Assembly: GCA_963716245.1 (NCBI GenBank)
Contig: OY970300.1
Location: 1,116,001-1,180,000, forward strand
From: VRUE01 sp963716245
GTDB lineage: Bacteria; Actinomycetota; Thermoleophilia; Solirubrobacterales; 70-9
DNA length: 64,000 nt
Direction: 5' to 3'
Shown here: piece after piece, positions 46,612 to 55,867 of the stretch
How the letters are laid out: each line of letters starts with the position of its first letter
How positions within the stretch are numbered: the first letter of the stretch is position 1
Translations under genes and position numbers: made by a program
Notes under the pieces: generated by a model
What the model saw: only the letters and a program-made list of their open reading frames with translations
What the model was told of the DNA's origin: nothing
Databases searched by the model: none

Positions 46612-49437
46612 ATGAAGCGCCTCCTCGCAACGGCGGCGACCGTTCTCGCCGCGGCGGTCATTCCCGTCGGGTCTGCGAACGCCGCGTTCGGGCTCACCGA
46701 CTTTCAGGTCGAGATCACCAACGAGGATGGGACCCCAGCCATCCTGGCCGGCTCGCATCCGCACGCGATCACGACCTCGTTCGGGATCGCGTTCAGTGGC
46801 GAGGGCAATAGCGCCATAGTCGAAGGCAAAGTGCGCGACGCGATATTCGAGCAGGTCGTCGGCCTCGTCGGGGACGCCACTGCGGTGCCGCGATGCTCGG
46901 CGGCGGACTTCCTCGTTGATCGTCCCGGTGGCGCCGCTTGTCCGCTCGAGTCCGTCGTCGGGGTGCAAGGGGCCTCGGTGAACATCAACGATTTCTTCAA
47001 AGAACCTGGTCCGGTCTTCAACCTCGAGCCACCGCCCGGAGCGGCTGTGCGGCTCGGTTGGAAGGTCGAACACGTACCGATCGTCGTGGACGTCAGCGTC
47101 AAGAACGAGCCCGACCACAACGCCGTCGCCGCAACTCTGGGTGTCAACCAGACCGTGGCGGTATTCCGCTCGATCGTCGAGCTTTGGGGTGTTCCGGCCG
47201 ATCCCACCAACGACCTGGTGCGGGGTTGGGAGTGCATGGGCAACGCCGAAGTCGAGGTAGGCAGACGGATCAAACGCGTGCCGGAAGTTCCGCCGTGCGA
47301 ATCCGATGCACCGGAACTGCCCTTCCTGACCCTGCCGCGCAGCTGCGAAGGCCCGGCTGTGACCCGCTTTCAAGTGCGCTCGTGGCAGGAACCTGACGTG
47401 TGGCTGACCGGTTCTCACGCCGGACCCGGCTTCGAGCGCTGCGATGAGCTGGACTTCGCTCCGGGGATCGGAGTCCGGGCGACCACCGGAGCAGCCGAAA
47501 CCGGTACCGGACTCGACTTCTCGATCGACTTCGAGGATCTGGGCTTGACGGATCCAAAAGGACGCGCCCAGTCCGACCTCGAGAAAGCCATCGTCACCTT
47601 GCCCGAGGGTGTGACGATCAACCCGTCGGTAGGCGAAGGCCTCGGCGCCTGCACGCCCGACGATCTGTCTCGCGAAACTCTCCACGCCGCTCCCGGTACG
47701 GGGTGTCCCAGCGCCTCGAAGATAGGCACGGTTGCCGTCGAGACGCCATTGCTCGACGACGTGGTCAAAGGATCGGTCTTCCTCGCCCAGCAGGACGATC
47801 CGGGCACCCCCGAGCCCGGGGAGGAGAATCCCTTCGACTCGCTGATCGCCTTTTACATCGTCCTGAAGGACCCGAAGAGTGGGATCCTCGTCAAGCAGCC
47901 CGCGAAGGTCGAGCCGGATGCCAGAACCGGGCAGCTGGTGACCACGGTTGACGACGTTCCACAGCTGCCCTTCAGCCACTTCACCTTCCACCTGCGGGAA
48001 GGCCAGAGGGCTCCATTGGTCACCCCGCCGACCTGCGGCACCCACACGACCTTGGCGCGGTTGATCCCTCGGACCAATCCCGGCAAAGCGCGGACGGTCT
48101 CCTCATCCTTCGAGATCGGCAGCGGAGTGGGCGGCGGTGCCTGCCCGTCGGGCGGCGTCCTGCCCTTCAACCCTCGCTTCGAAGCGGGCACCCGCGGCAA
48201 TGGCGCCGGCACCTTCGCACCCTTCCAGATGCGGCTGCGGAGGAACGACGGCGAACAGGACATAACCAAGCTCTCCGCCGTCCTTCCACCCGGCCTGGTC
48301 GCCAAGCTGGCCGGGGTGGGAAGATGCTCGAACGCCCAGATCGGCGAGGCCAAGGGGAAGAGCGGACGTCAGGAGCAGAGCTCACCGAGTTGTCCGGCCC
48401 ACTCCCAGATCGGGCGCACCGTGGCGGGAGCCGGAGTCGGCTCGGCGCTCACTTACGTCCCGGGCGACGTCTATCTCGCCGGGCCCTACAAGGGGGCACC
48501 TCTCAGCGTGGTCTCGATCACGCCAGCCCTGGCGGGCCCCTTCGATGCCGGCACGGTTGTCGTCAGGATCGCCCTCACGCTCAACCCACTGACCGCCCAG
48601 GTGGAAGCCAACGGCGCCGCCTCCGATCCGATTCCTCACATCCTCAAAGGAATTCCTCTCAAGTTGCGCGATCTGCGCATCTACCTGGACCGGTCGAACT
48701 TCACCTTGAACCCCACGAGCTGCAACCGCTTCCAGGTCAACGCCACGCTGTTCGGCAGCTTCCTCGATCTGCTGAGTCCGGCCGACGACGTATATGTCGA
48801 CAGGAAGTCCCCCTTCCAGGCCGCGAGTTGCCGGGATCTCGGCTTCAAGCCTTCACTGAAGCTGAGGCTGAAGGGGGGCACTAGACGCGGCGCCCATCCG
48901 GCCCTACGCGCGGTGCTGAAGGCCCGGCCCGGTGACGCCAACATCGGTGCCGCCAAGGTGACTCTGCCGCGCTCGGCTTTTCTCGAGCAGGCTCACATTC
49001 GCACGATTTGCACCCGAGTCCAGTATGCGGCCGACCAGTGCCCGCCTGGCTCGGTCTACGGTTGGGCCCGCGCCTTCACGCCTCTGCTCGACCAGCCTCT
49101 CGAAGGACCGGTGTACCTAAGGTCATCCGACAATGATTTGCCGGACCTCGTCGTCGCTCTGAAGGGCATCGTCGAGCTCGACCTCTCCAGCCGCATCGAT
49201 TCGCATAAAGGCGGGATTCGCAGCACCTTCCAAATGATTCCGGATGCACCCGTCTCCAAGTTCGTCTTGACGATGCGCGGGGGGCGCAAAGGGTTGATAG
49301 TCAACTCACGCGATCTCTGCACTGGGAAATCGCGCGCCAGCACGCGATTCGTCGCTCAGAACAGCAAGGTTCGAACCCCACGGGCGCTGGTGCGGGCGAA
49401 GTGCGGCAAGAAGCACAACGGCGGCAAGCGGCGCTAG
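46612..49437 (+). CDS. Large secreted protein, partner of the preceding gene
   Basis: 941 residues from ATG 46612, one base after the preceding stop, with GAGAGG before it. Signal peptide LLATAATVLAAAVIPVGSANA; mature part is beta-rich with repeated segments of the type ADFTVEITN/FTLNPTSCN and many Cys in PCESDAPELP, GACTPDDL and CPSASKIG contexts. C-terminus KCGKKHNGGKRR is basic, as in its neighbour. It looks like a repetitive surface-layer or adhesin-like protein, but no family is recognised. Overlaps the convergent acyl-CoA synthetase by 4 nt. Confidence 0.75.
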   Translation: MKRLLATAATVLAAAVIPVGSANAAFGLTDFQVEITNEDGTPAILAGSHPHAITTSFGIAFSGEGNSAIVEGKVRDAIFEQVVGLVGDATAVPRCSAADFLVDRPGGAACPLESVVGVQGASVNINDFFKEPGPVFNLEPPPGAAVRLGWKVEHVPIVVDVSVKNEPDHNAVAATLGVNQTVAVFRSIVELWGVPADPTNDLVRGWECMGNAEVEVGRRIKRVPEVPPCESDAPELPFLTLPRSCEGPAVTRFQVRSWQEPDVWLTGSHAGPGFERCDELDFAPGIGVRATTGAAETGTGLDFSIDFEDLGLTDPKGRAQSDLEKAIVTLPEGVTINPSVGEGLGACTPDDLSRETLHAAPGTGCPSASKIGTVAVETPLLDDVVKGSVFLAQQDDPGTPEPGEENPFDSLIAFYIVLKDPKSGILVKQPAKVEPDARTGQLVTTVDDVPQLPFSHFTFHLREGQRAPLVTPPTCGTHTTLARLIPRTNPGKARTVSSSFEIGSGVGGGACPSGGVLPFNPRFEAGTRGNGAGTFAPFQMRLRRNDGEQDITKLSAVLPPGLVAKLAGVGRCSNAQIGEAKGKSGRQEQSSPSCPAHSQIGRTVAGAGVGSALTYVPGDVYLAGPYKGAPLSVVSITPALAGPFDAGTVVVRIALTLNPLTAQVEANGAASDPIPHILKGIPLKLRDLRIYLDRSNFTLNPTSCNRFQVNATLFGSFLDLLSPADDVYVDRKSPFQAASCRDLGFKPSLKLRLKGGTRRGAHPALRAVLKARPGDANIGAAKVTLPRSAFLEQAHIRTICTRVQYAADQCPPGSVYGWARAFTPLLDQPLEGPVYLRSSDNDLPDLVVALKGIVELDLSSRIDSHKGGIRSTFQMIPDAPVSKFVLTMRGGRKGLIVNSRDLCTGKSRASTRFVAQNSKVRTPRALVRAKCGKKHNGGKRR

Positions 49438-50921
49438 CAGTTGCGTAGCCAAGTGCGTCTGCCGCGCGCGCCTTGTTCGGCACGCAGCTCCGCCCGCTTC
49501 ACCTTGCCGCTGTGGGTCTTCGGCAGCTCGGTGGCGAACTCGACGATGCGGGGGTACTTGTAGGGCGCGGTCTGGTCCCTGACGTGCTCCTGCAGCTCCC
49601 GCGCCAGCGAGTCGGAGGGCGCGGCGCCCTCGCCGAGGACGACGATCGCGCGGACGACCGAGCCGCGCTCGGGGTCGGGCGCCGCAACCGCCGCGGCCTC
49701 GGCGACGGCGGGGTGGGAGACGAGCGCGGACTCGACCTCGAAGGGGCCGATCCGGTAGCCCGAGGAGAGGATCAGGTCGTCGGCACGACCCTCGAACCAG
49801 AGGTAGCCCGCCTCGTCCTCGCGCACCCGGTCACCGGTGGCCCACCACTCGCCCTCGAAGCGCTCGCCGTCGAGGTAGCGCGAGAAGAGGGTGGGGGAGG
49901 AGTCGGTCCGCAGCTCCAGCTCTCCGTCGTGGACGCGCGTCTCGATGCCCGGCAGTGGCCTGCCCATCGAGCCGTCGCGCGTCGGATCGTCCTCGCCGGG
50001 GCGCATTCCGCTCACCTGGCCGGTCTCGGTCTGCCCGTAGCCGTCGGCGATCGGAAGGCCGAGGTGCTCGCGGAACACGCGGATCGTCTCCGGCTCGATC
50101 GGCTCTCCCGCCGAGACGAGGCGGCGCAGCGAGCCGACCGACCTCAGCTCCGAGCGGCTGGCCAGCATCCTGTACTCGGTCGGCGCCTGGCAGAGCACGT
50201 TGACGCCGAGCTCCTCACAGAGCCGCAGCCGCTCGGAGGGGTCGAACCGGCCGTCGTGGAGGACGGCCACGGCGCCGCCGAGCCAGGGGGCGATGAAGGC
50301 GTTGCGGGTCGACTTGGACCAGCCGGGCGCCGCCGTGCACCAGGCGACCTCGCCGTCGCGAGGACCGAACCAGTGCTCGGCCTGGAGGCGCTGGCCGGCG
50401 AGGTAGCGCTGGGGGTAGACGACGCCGCGCGGCTCGCCGGTCGTCCCAGAGGTGAAGACGATCGCCGCCGGGTCCTCGGGGTCGAGGCGCTCCAGCGGGG
50501 CCGGAGTCTCCTGCGCGCGGTCCTCGTCGAGCACGGCGGCCACGTCCTCCATGTCCATGTAGGGGATGCCGTCCGGCAGCTCGCCGAGGTAGCGGGCCTC
50601 GCCGACCGCGAGCTTCGGGTTCGCCGCCTGCTTCCGCACCTCGAGGTCCTTGCGGCGCAGCTGCGGGTTGCAGGGCAGCGCGACCGCCCCCATCCGCCAG
50701 CAGGCGAGCAGCGCCAGGACCCACTCGACCCGGCTGCCGACCAGGGTCATGACCACGTCGCCGCGCCCGACGCCACGCGCCGCGAACGCGCCCGAGAGCC
50801 CCGCCGAGCGGGCGAACAGCTCGCCGAAGTGGTGGACCCGCCGCTCTCCGCCGGCGGTCACCTCTATGAGCGCGGGTCTTGCCGCCGGAAACGCTTCGAC
50901 GACGTCCTCGATGAAGTTCAC
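49434..50921 (-). CDS. AMP-dependent acyl-CoA synthetase/ligase
   Basis: 495 residues with the ANL motifs: FTSGTTGEPRGVVYP (P-loop, with Arg where Lys is common), DGYGQTETGQ, WWATGDRVR and, at the C-terminus, LPKTHSGKVKRAE with the catalytic Lys. It activates a carboxylic acid as an acyl-AMP and acyl-CoA; medium-chain or acetyl-type specificity is not clear. It lies downstream of the fatty-acid operon on the same strand but is separated by a large hairpin. Confidence 0.93.
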   Translation of the reverse strand: MNFIEDVVEAFPAARPALIEVTAGGERRVHHFGELFARSAGLSGAFAARGVGRGDVVMTLVGSRVEWVLALLACWRMGAVALPCNPQLRRKDLEVRKQAANPKLAVGEARYLGELPDGIPYMDMEDVAAVLDEDRAQETPAPLERLDPEDPAAIVFTSGTTGEPRGVVYPQRYLAGQRLQAEHWFGPRDGEVAWCTAAPGWSKSTRNAFIAPWLGGAVAVLHDGRFDPSERLRLCEELGVNVLCQAPTEYRMLASRSELRSVGSLRRLVSAGEPIEPETIRVFREHLGLPIADGYGQTETGQVSGMRPGEDDPTRDGSMGRPLPGIETRVHDGELELRTDSSPTLFSRYLDGERFEGEWWATGDRVREDEAGYLWFEGRADDLILSSGYRIGPFEVESALVSHPAVAEAAAVAAPDPERGSVVRAIVVLGEGAAPSDSLARELQEHVRDQTAPYKYPRIVEFATELPKTHSGKVKRAELRAEQGARGRRTWLRNC

Positions 50922-50959
50922 GGCCGCCAGTCTGCCGCAGATGCGGGACCTGCAGCCCT

Positions 50960-51006
50960 GCGCGGTTGAGGTTGTGCCCGCATACCGGCGACAACCTCAA
51001 CCGCGC
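50960..51006. terminator. Large inverted repeat between acyl-CoA genes
   Basis: GCGCGGTTGAGGTTGT and its exact complement ACAACCTCAACCGCGC flank a 15-nt loop. It sits 17 nt after the end of the acyl-CoA dehydrogenase gene and before the synthetase, so it may attenuate transcription. No T run follows. Confidence 0.55.
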
Positions 51007-51023
51007 TCACCGCGAGCGGCGCT

Positions 51024-52238
51024 CTAGCGCAGTTCCGACGAGCTCTTGCCGAGCAGCTGGCGCGCGACGATCAGCAGCTGGATCTGCTGCGTGCCCTCGA
51101 AGATGTCGAGGATCTTCGCGTCGCGGGACCACTTCTCGAGCAGGCTGTTCTCGTCGTAGCCGACGCTGCCGCAGAGCTCGACGCAGCCGAGCGTCACGTC
51201 GACGCAGGTGCGGCCGGCCTTGGCCTTCGCCATCGAGGCCTGCAGCGAGTTCGGCTTCGCGTTGTCGGCCATCCAGGCGGCCTGCATGGTCAGCAGACGG
51301 GCCGCCTCGTAGTCGGCTTCCATCTCGAGCAGCCGTGCCGCGGCCGCGTGCTGGCCGAAGGCGGGCGCCGCGTCGTCGATCTCGACCCCCGCTTCCTCCA
51401 GGCACCTGCGGGTCTCCTCCAGCGCCGCCCGGGTGACGCCGATCGCCATCGCGGCGACCAGCGGCCGCGTGTTGTCGAACGTCTGCATCGCCCCGCCGAA
51501 GCCGGCCTTCATGTCGATCTCGGGGCTGCCCAGCAGCGCCTCCTTCGGCACCCGGCAGTCCTGCAGGGTGAAGTTGGCGGTGTCGGAGGCCCGGATCCCG
51601 AGCTTGTGCTCGAGCCGGTCGAGCTTCAGGCCGGGGTTGTCGCGCTCGACGATGAACGACTTGATCGCCGCCCGCCCCTTGTCGCGGTCGAGTGAGGCCC
51701 AGACGACGATCAGGTCCGCCCGGTCGCCCGAGGTGACGAAGATCTTCTCGCCGTTGAGGACGTACTCGTCGCCGTCGAGCTCGGCGGTGGTGCGGATCGC
51801 GGCCGAGTCCGAGCCGGCCTCCGGCTCGGTGATCGCCATCGCCGCCCACTTGCCGCCGTAGCGCTCCAGCTGCTCCTCGGTCGCCACCGAGGCGATCGCG
51901 GAGTTGCCGAGCCCCTGGCGCGGCATCGAGAGCAGCAGGCCCACGTCGCCCCAACAGAGCTCGATGATGCCGAGCACGGTGGAGAGGTTGGAGCCGTTGC
52001 GGTTGCCGCCGTCGCCGTTGTCGCTCTTCTCACGGCGCACGCCGGCCGCACCGGCGCCGCCGATGTCGGAGCCCTCGTTCATCCCGTCGATCAGCGAGGC
52101 GAGCATGTCGAGCTCTTTCGGGTACTCGTGCTCGGCCTCGTCGTACTTGCGCGAGATCGGCCGGAAGACCTCGGTCGCGACCTGGTTGGCCTGGCTGACC
52201 AGCGGCCTGAACTTCTTCGGTATCTCTAGGTTGATCAT
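51024..52238 (-). CDS. Acyl-CoA dehydrogenase
   Basis: 404 residues; ATG preceded by AAAGGAAAG. Family motifs: MAITEPEAGSDSA, GEKIFVTSGDRAD, a DNTRP and a C-terminal IFEGTQQIQ with the usual base (Glu). FAD-dependent oxidation of acyl-CoA to enoyl-CoA. An unusual Gly/Asn-rich loop (GGAGAAGVRREKSDNGDGGNR is part of it) lies near residues 57-80. Follows the other dehydrogenase in the operon. Confidence 0.93.
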   Translation of the reverse strand: MINLEIPKKFRPLVSQANQVATEVFRPISRKYDEAEHEYPKELDMLASLIDGMNEGSDIGGAGAAGVRREKSDNGDGGNRNGSNLSTVLGIIELCWGDVGLLLSMPRQGLGNSAIASVATEEQLERYGGKWAAMAITEPEAGSDSAAIRTTAELDGDEYVLNGEKIFVTSGDRADLIVVWASLDRDKGRAAIKSFIVERDNPGLKLDRLEHKLGIRASDTANFTLQDCRVPKEALLGSPEIDMKAGFGGAMQTFDNTRPLVAAMAIGVTRAALEETRRCLEEAGVEIDDAAPAFGQHAAAARLLEMEADYEAARLLTMQAAWMADNAKPNSLQASMAKAKAGRTCVDVTLGCVELCGSVGYDENSLLEKWSRDAKILDIFEGTQQIQLLIVARQLLGKSSSELR

Positions 52239-52275
52239 CTCTTTCCTTTAGCTCCTGAGGTCTGCCGCGGCAGGC

Positions 52276-53613
52276 TCAGACGAGCAGGGCGCCCTCCATA
52301 ACGCCCGCTGCGCGGAGGTCGCGGTACCAGCGCTCGACCGGGTGCTCCTTGACGAAGCCGTGGCCGCCGAGCAGCTGGACGCCGTCGGACCCGATTTTCA
52401 TCCCCTTGGCGGCGCAGAGCCGGCGGGCGAGGGCCGCCTCGTGGGCGAAGTCCTCGCCCTGGTCGGCGCGGCTCGCCGCCCGGTAGGTCGCCAGCCGCAT
52501 CCCGTCGGTCTCAATGCCGATGTCGGAGACGGTGAAGGCGACGCCCTGGCGGTTCGAGATCGGCTCGCCGAAGGCGGTCCGATCGTTGACGTAGGGGATC
52601 ACGTAGTCGAGGACCGCCTGGGCGGTGCCGACTGCCAGCGAGCACCAGGCGATCCGCGCGCGGTGGATGCACTCGAGGTAGGGCTCGCGCTTGCCCTCGC
52701 ACATCAGCGCGCCGGCCGGCAGCCGCACGCCCTCTAGCAGCAGCTTGCCGGTGGCGGCGGGGCGGAGGCCCATCGCCGGCTCCGGTTCGACCGAGAGGCC
52801 CTTGGCGCCCGACTCGATCACGAACAGGGCAGGGCCGAGTCCCTCGGCCTCGGCGGCGACGACGAACAGCTCGCAGTCGGTCGCGCGGGCGACCATCGCC
52901 TTGGCGCCGTCGAGGACCCAGTCCTCGCCGTCGCGGCGCGCCGTCGTGTCGAGCTTCAGCGGGTCGAAGAGCGGCTTCGGCTCGAGGATCGCCAGCGCCG
53001 CGGCCGGCACGTCCTCGCCGGCGAAGGCCGGCAGGTAGGTCGCCTCCTGCTCGGCCGTGCCCCAGTGGCCGATCGCAGTCGCGACCGCGCCGGGGGCGAG
53101 CGCCGCGTAGGCGATGCCCATGTCGCCGTGGGCCAGCGCCTCGCCGATCAGCACGCTGCTGACCGCCGCCTGCTCGTGCATGACGCCGCCGAGCTCCTCG
53201 GGGATGCCGAGCGTGTTGATGCCGAGCTCGTTCGTCGCGGTCAGCAGCTCCGGCGGGGTCGAGGCGTCCGCATCGGCCTTCTGGGCCGCGGGGCGGACCT
53301 TCTCGGCCGCGTAGTCGCGCACCGCCTCGTGGAACATCTGCTGCTCGTCGTCGGGGGTTATGTCGAACAGGGCCCGCGGCTTGCCGGTGCTCTGGCGCGC
53401 CGGTTTGCCCAGCTGCTGCGCGGCCTTGAACGTGCGCCCCGCGGCGGTCGCGGAGCGGAAGCCCTGCTTGGTGCCCTGGAAGAGCGCCCGCTCGACCTGC
53501 TTGCGGACGCGAATCCGGTCGAGCAGGTCCGAGCCGGCGAGGCGGTTCAGCGCCCGCAACCCGAAGCCCATGCTCCGCTCGGCGATCCCGCCGCCCTTGT
53601 CGTTGCCGTTCAC
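52276..53613 (-). CDS. Acyl-CoA dehydrogenase
   Basis: 445 residues from a GTG that overlaps the preceding stop (GTGA). A longer frame extends into the MaoC gene and is rejected. An N-terminal extension of about 75 residues (ERALFQGTKQGFRSATAAGRT) precedes the normal core: MHEQAAVSSVLIGEALAHGDMGIA, GAKAMVARATDCELFVV, a C-terminal LLGGHGFVKEHPVERWYRD segment. In this segment the usual catalytic Glu position cannot be assigned with confidence. It probably works with the sister dehydrogenase downstream, perhaps as a heteromer. Confidence 0.88.
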   Translation of the reverse strand: MNGNDKGGGIAERSMGFGLRALNRLAGSDLLDRIRVRKQVERALFQGTKQGFRSATAAGRTFKAAQQLGKPARQSTGKPRALFDITPDDEQQMFHEAVRDYAAEKVRPAAQKADADASTPPELLTATNELGINTLGIPEELGGVMHEQAAVSSVLIGEALAHGDMGIAYAALAPGAVATAIGHWGTAEQEATYLPAFAGEDVPAAALAILEPKPLFDPLKLDTTARRDGEDWVLDGAKAMVARATDCELFVVAAEAEGLGPALFVIESGAKGLSVEPEPAMGLRPAATGKLLLEGVRLPAGALMCEGKREPYLECIHRARIAWCSLAVGTAQAVLDYVIPYVNDRTAFGEPISNRQGVAFTVSDIGIETDGMRLATYRAASRADQGEDFAHEAALARRLCAAKGMKIGSDGVQLLGGHGFVKEHPVERWYRDLRAAGVMEGALLV

Positions 53614-54545
53614 TTCGATTTCCTCCCGCTCTTGGATTTGGGCTCGACCGGCCGTGCGCGGCCGTCGAGGTGTGGGGTCTTTCGCTTGGAGTCCCGCACC
53701 GCGAAGCCGATCTCCTCGCCGCGCTGGGCGGTGAGGAGCTCGGCGCGGGCGGGCAGGAAGATCGGCTTGCGGAAGCGCACCTCGACCTCGAAGGAGTCGG
53801 GGAGGCGGCTCTCGATCGCCGCCAGGCAGCGCGCCTTCGTCCACATCCCGTGCGCGATCGCCGCCTTGAAGCCGAGCGGCCGGGCGGTCAGCGAGTGCAT
53901 ATGGATCGGGTTCCGATCGCCCGACACAGCCCCGTACCGCCGCCCCAGATCCCCACCCAGCCGCCACTCGGCGCTCGGCGTGAACTCCCCTGCCGACGGG
54001 CCTATTTCCGTCTTCTGGCGACCGGTTTTAGTCCCGTCGGCGGGCTTTTCGCTGCCACTGCCGCGGCGGAGCATCGTGCTGGTGCTCTCCCAGACCTTCT
54101 GGCGGCCGGCGCGCGCCTCGGTGACGAGGCTGAAGGTGCGGCCCTTCGGGTGGGGCTGGAGCTTGGTCGGCTTGACCCGCAGCTTCAGCTCCTCGCCGAT
54201 GCCGATCGGCCGGTGCTGGACGATCCGGTTCTCGACGTGGACCAACCCGACCGCGCCGAACGGGAAGCCGCCGTCGGCCATTACCGCCATGTGCAGCGGG
54301 AAGGCGAGCATGTGCGGATAGGTGGGGGGGAGGTGGTCCCGGAGCGAGAAGCCGCAGACCCTGGCATAGCCGGCAACCTGCGCCGGGTCGGCCCTGACCC
54401 CGTCCAGCGTCAGCTCTATGTCGGGGATCTCCTTGCCGCGGCCCGGCACGAACGGCAGCAGCGAGGCGCCCGGGATCATCGGCGCGGCCGCCCGCGCGTA
54501 GAGCGGCAGGATGCTGGGCGAGCTGTCGAGTGCCCTGGTCGGCAT
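53610..54545 (-). CDS. MaoC-like (R)-hydroxyacyl dehydratase
   Basis: 311 residues; ATG overlaps the upstream stop (TGATG). Double hot-dog layout: N-terminal half (RVCGFSLRDHLPPTYPHMLAFPLHM) and C-terminal hydratase 2 motif YGAVSGDRNPIHMHSLTARPLGF followed by IAHGMW. Catalytic Asp and His in the D-x-N-P-I-H motif are present. Similar to mycobacterial HtdX, next to FabG4 in the same order. Dehydrates 3-hydroxyacyl thioesters. Confidence 0.92.
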   Translation of the reverse strand: MPTRALDSSPSILPLYARAAAPMIPGASLLPFVPGRGKEIPDIELTLDGVRADPAQVAGYARVCGFSLRDHLPPTYPHMLAFPLHMAVMADGGFPFGAVGLVHVENRIVQHRPIGIGEELKLRVKPTKLQPHPKGRTFSLVTEARAGRQKVWESTSTMLRRGSGSEKPADGTKTGRQKTEIGPSAGEFTPSAEWRLGGDLGRRYGAVSGDRNPIHMHSLTARPLGFKAAIAHGMWTKARCLAAIESRLPDSFEVEVRFRKPIFLPARAELLTAQRGEEIGFAVRDSKRKTPHLDGRARPVEPKSKSGRKSK

Positions 54546-55867
54546 CAGGCCCCCAGCAGGCTCTGGCCGCAGACGCGGACCGTGTTGCCGTTGACCCCGG
54601 CCGAGGCGGGGCTCGCGAACCAGGCGATCGTCTCGGCGACGTCGACCGGCACCCCGCCCTGCGACATGCTGTTCATGCGACGGCCGGCTTCGCGGATCGC
54701 GATCGGCATCTTCGCCGTCATCTGCGTCTCGATGAAGCCGGGCGCGACGGCGTTGATCGTCGCGCCGCGCTCGGCCAGCTCGGGCGCGAGCGCTTCGACC
54801 ATCCCGATCACACCCGCCTTCGAGGTCGCGTAGTTGGTCTGGCCGGAGTTGCCGGCGACGCCGCTCATCGAGGAGACGCAGACGATGCGGCCGTTCGGCT
54901 TGAGGAGGTCGCGCGAGAGCAGCTCGTCGTCGATCCGCTCCTCGCTGGAGAGGTTGATCTCCATCAGGACGCTCCAGCGGTCCTCGGGCATCTTCGCGAT
55001 CGTGCGGTCTTTGGTCACGCCCGCGTTGTGGACGACGACGTCGACGCCGTCGCCGAGCGCGTCGGCGATCCGCTTCGGCGCGTCGTCCTCGGTGATGTCG
55101 AGCTCGATCGTCTGCGCGTTGAGCAGGCCCGCCACCTCGGTCAGGTCCTCGGAGAGGGCGGGCACGTCGAGCAGGACGAGGTCCGCGCCGTCGCGGTGCA
55201 GCGTCTCGGCGATCGCCCGGCCGATTCCGCGCGAGGCGCCGGTGACCAGCGCCTTGCGGCCCTTCAGCGGCTGCTCCCAGTCGACCTTGCCGGCTTTGGC
55301 CACCGCCTTGTCGACCCGGACGACCTGACCGGAGACGTAGGCCGATTTGGGGGAGAGGAGGAAGCGCAGGGTCGAGTCGATCTCCGCCTCGGCGCCCTTC
55401 GCGACGTAGACGAGCTGCACGGCGACGCCGCGCCCGACCTCCTTGGCGAGCGAGCGGGTGAAACCCTCCAGCGCCCGCTGCGCCGTCGCCTCGCGGGCCG
55501 GCAGATCCTGGGGAGGCGTGCCGAGCACGACGACGCGGCCGGAGCGCTCGACCCGGCGCACGTTGGGATGGAAGAAGCGCTGCAGCTCGACCAGCTCGGT
55601 CGAGTCGGTTATCCCCGTCGCGTCGAAGACGAGCGCCTTCGCCTTCTCGTCGCCTTCGGCGGTCTCGGCGCCGATTTCGCCGACCAGCTTCTCGATCTGC
55701 TTGCCGAGGCGGCCGCCCGGAGCGGCGCCGGTCAGGACCGCGCCCGCGACGACCGGCGCGCCCGGCTCGTGGCGCTCCAGCTTCGGCGGCTGGGGGAGGC
55801 CCAGGCGGGGGGCGATCAGGCGCCCCGGGGGCGAGTTGACTACCTGCGAGTAGAGATCGGTGCTCAT
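54545..55867 (-). CDS. High-molecular-weight 3-oxoacyl-thioester reductase (FabG4 type)
   Basis: 440 residues with two SDR-like domains: an N-terminal degenerate flavodoxin-like half (about 1-205) and a catalytic C-terminal SDR (about 210-440) with TGASRGIGRAIAETL, HNAGVTKD, VSSMSG and YATSK (YxxxK). This two-part structure is typical of mycobacterial FabG4, an NADH-preferring reductase of 3-oxoacyl-CoA/ACP. It overlaps the thiolase by 4 nt, so coupling is likely. Confidence 0.93.
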   Translation of the reverse strand: MSTDLYSQVVNSPPGRLIAPRLGLPQPPKLERHEPGAPVVAGAVLTGAAPGGRLGKQIEKLVGEIGAETAEGDEKAKALVFDATGITDSTELVELQRFFHPNVRRVERSGRVVVLGTPPQDLPAREATAQRALEGFTRSLAKEVGRGVAVQLVYVAKGAEAEIDSTLRFLLSPKSAYVSGQVVRVDKAVAKAGKVDWEQPLKGRKALVTGASRGIGRAIAETLHRDGADLVLLDVPALSEDLTEVAGLLNAQTIELDITEDDAPKRIADALGDGVDVVVHNAGVTKDRTIAKMPEDRWSVLMEINLSSEERIDDELLSRDLLKPNGRIVCVSSMSGVAGNSGQTNYATSKAGVIGMVEALAPELAERGATINAVAPGFIETQMTAKMPIAIREAGRRMNSMSQGGVPVDVAETIAWFASPASAGVNGNTVRVCGQSLLGA

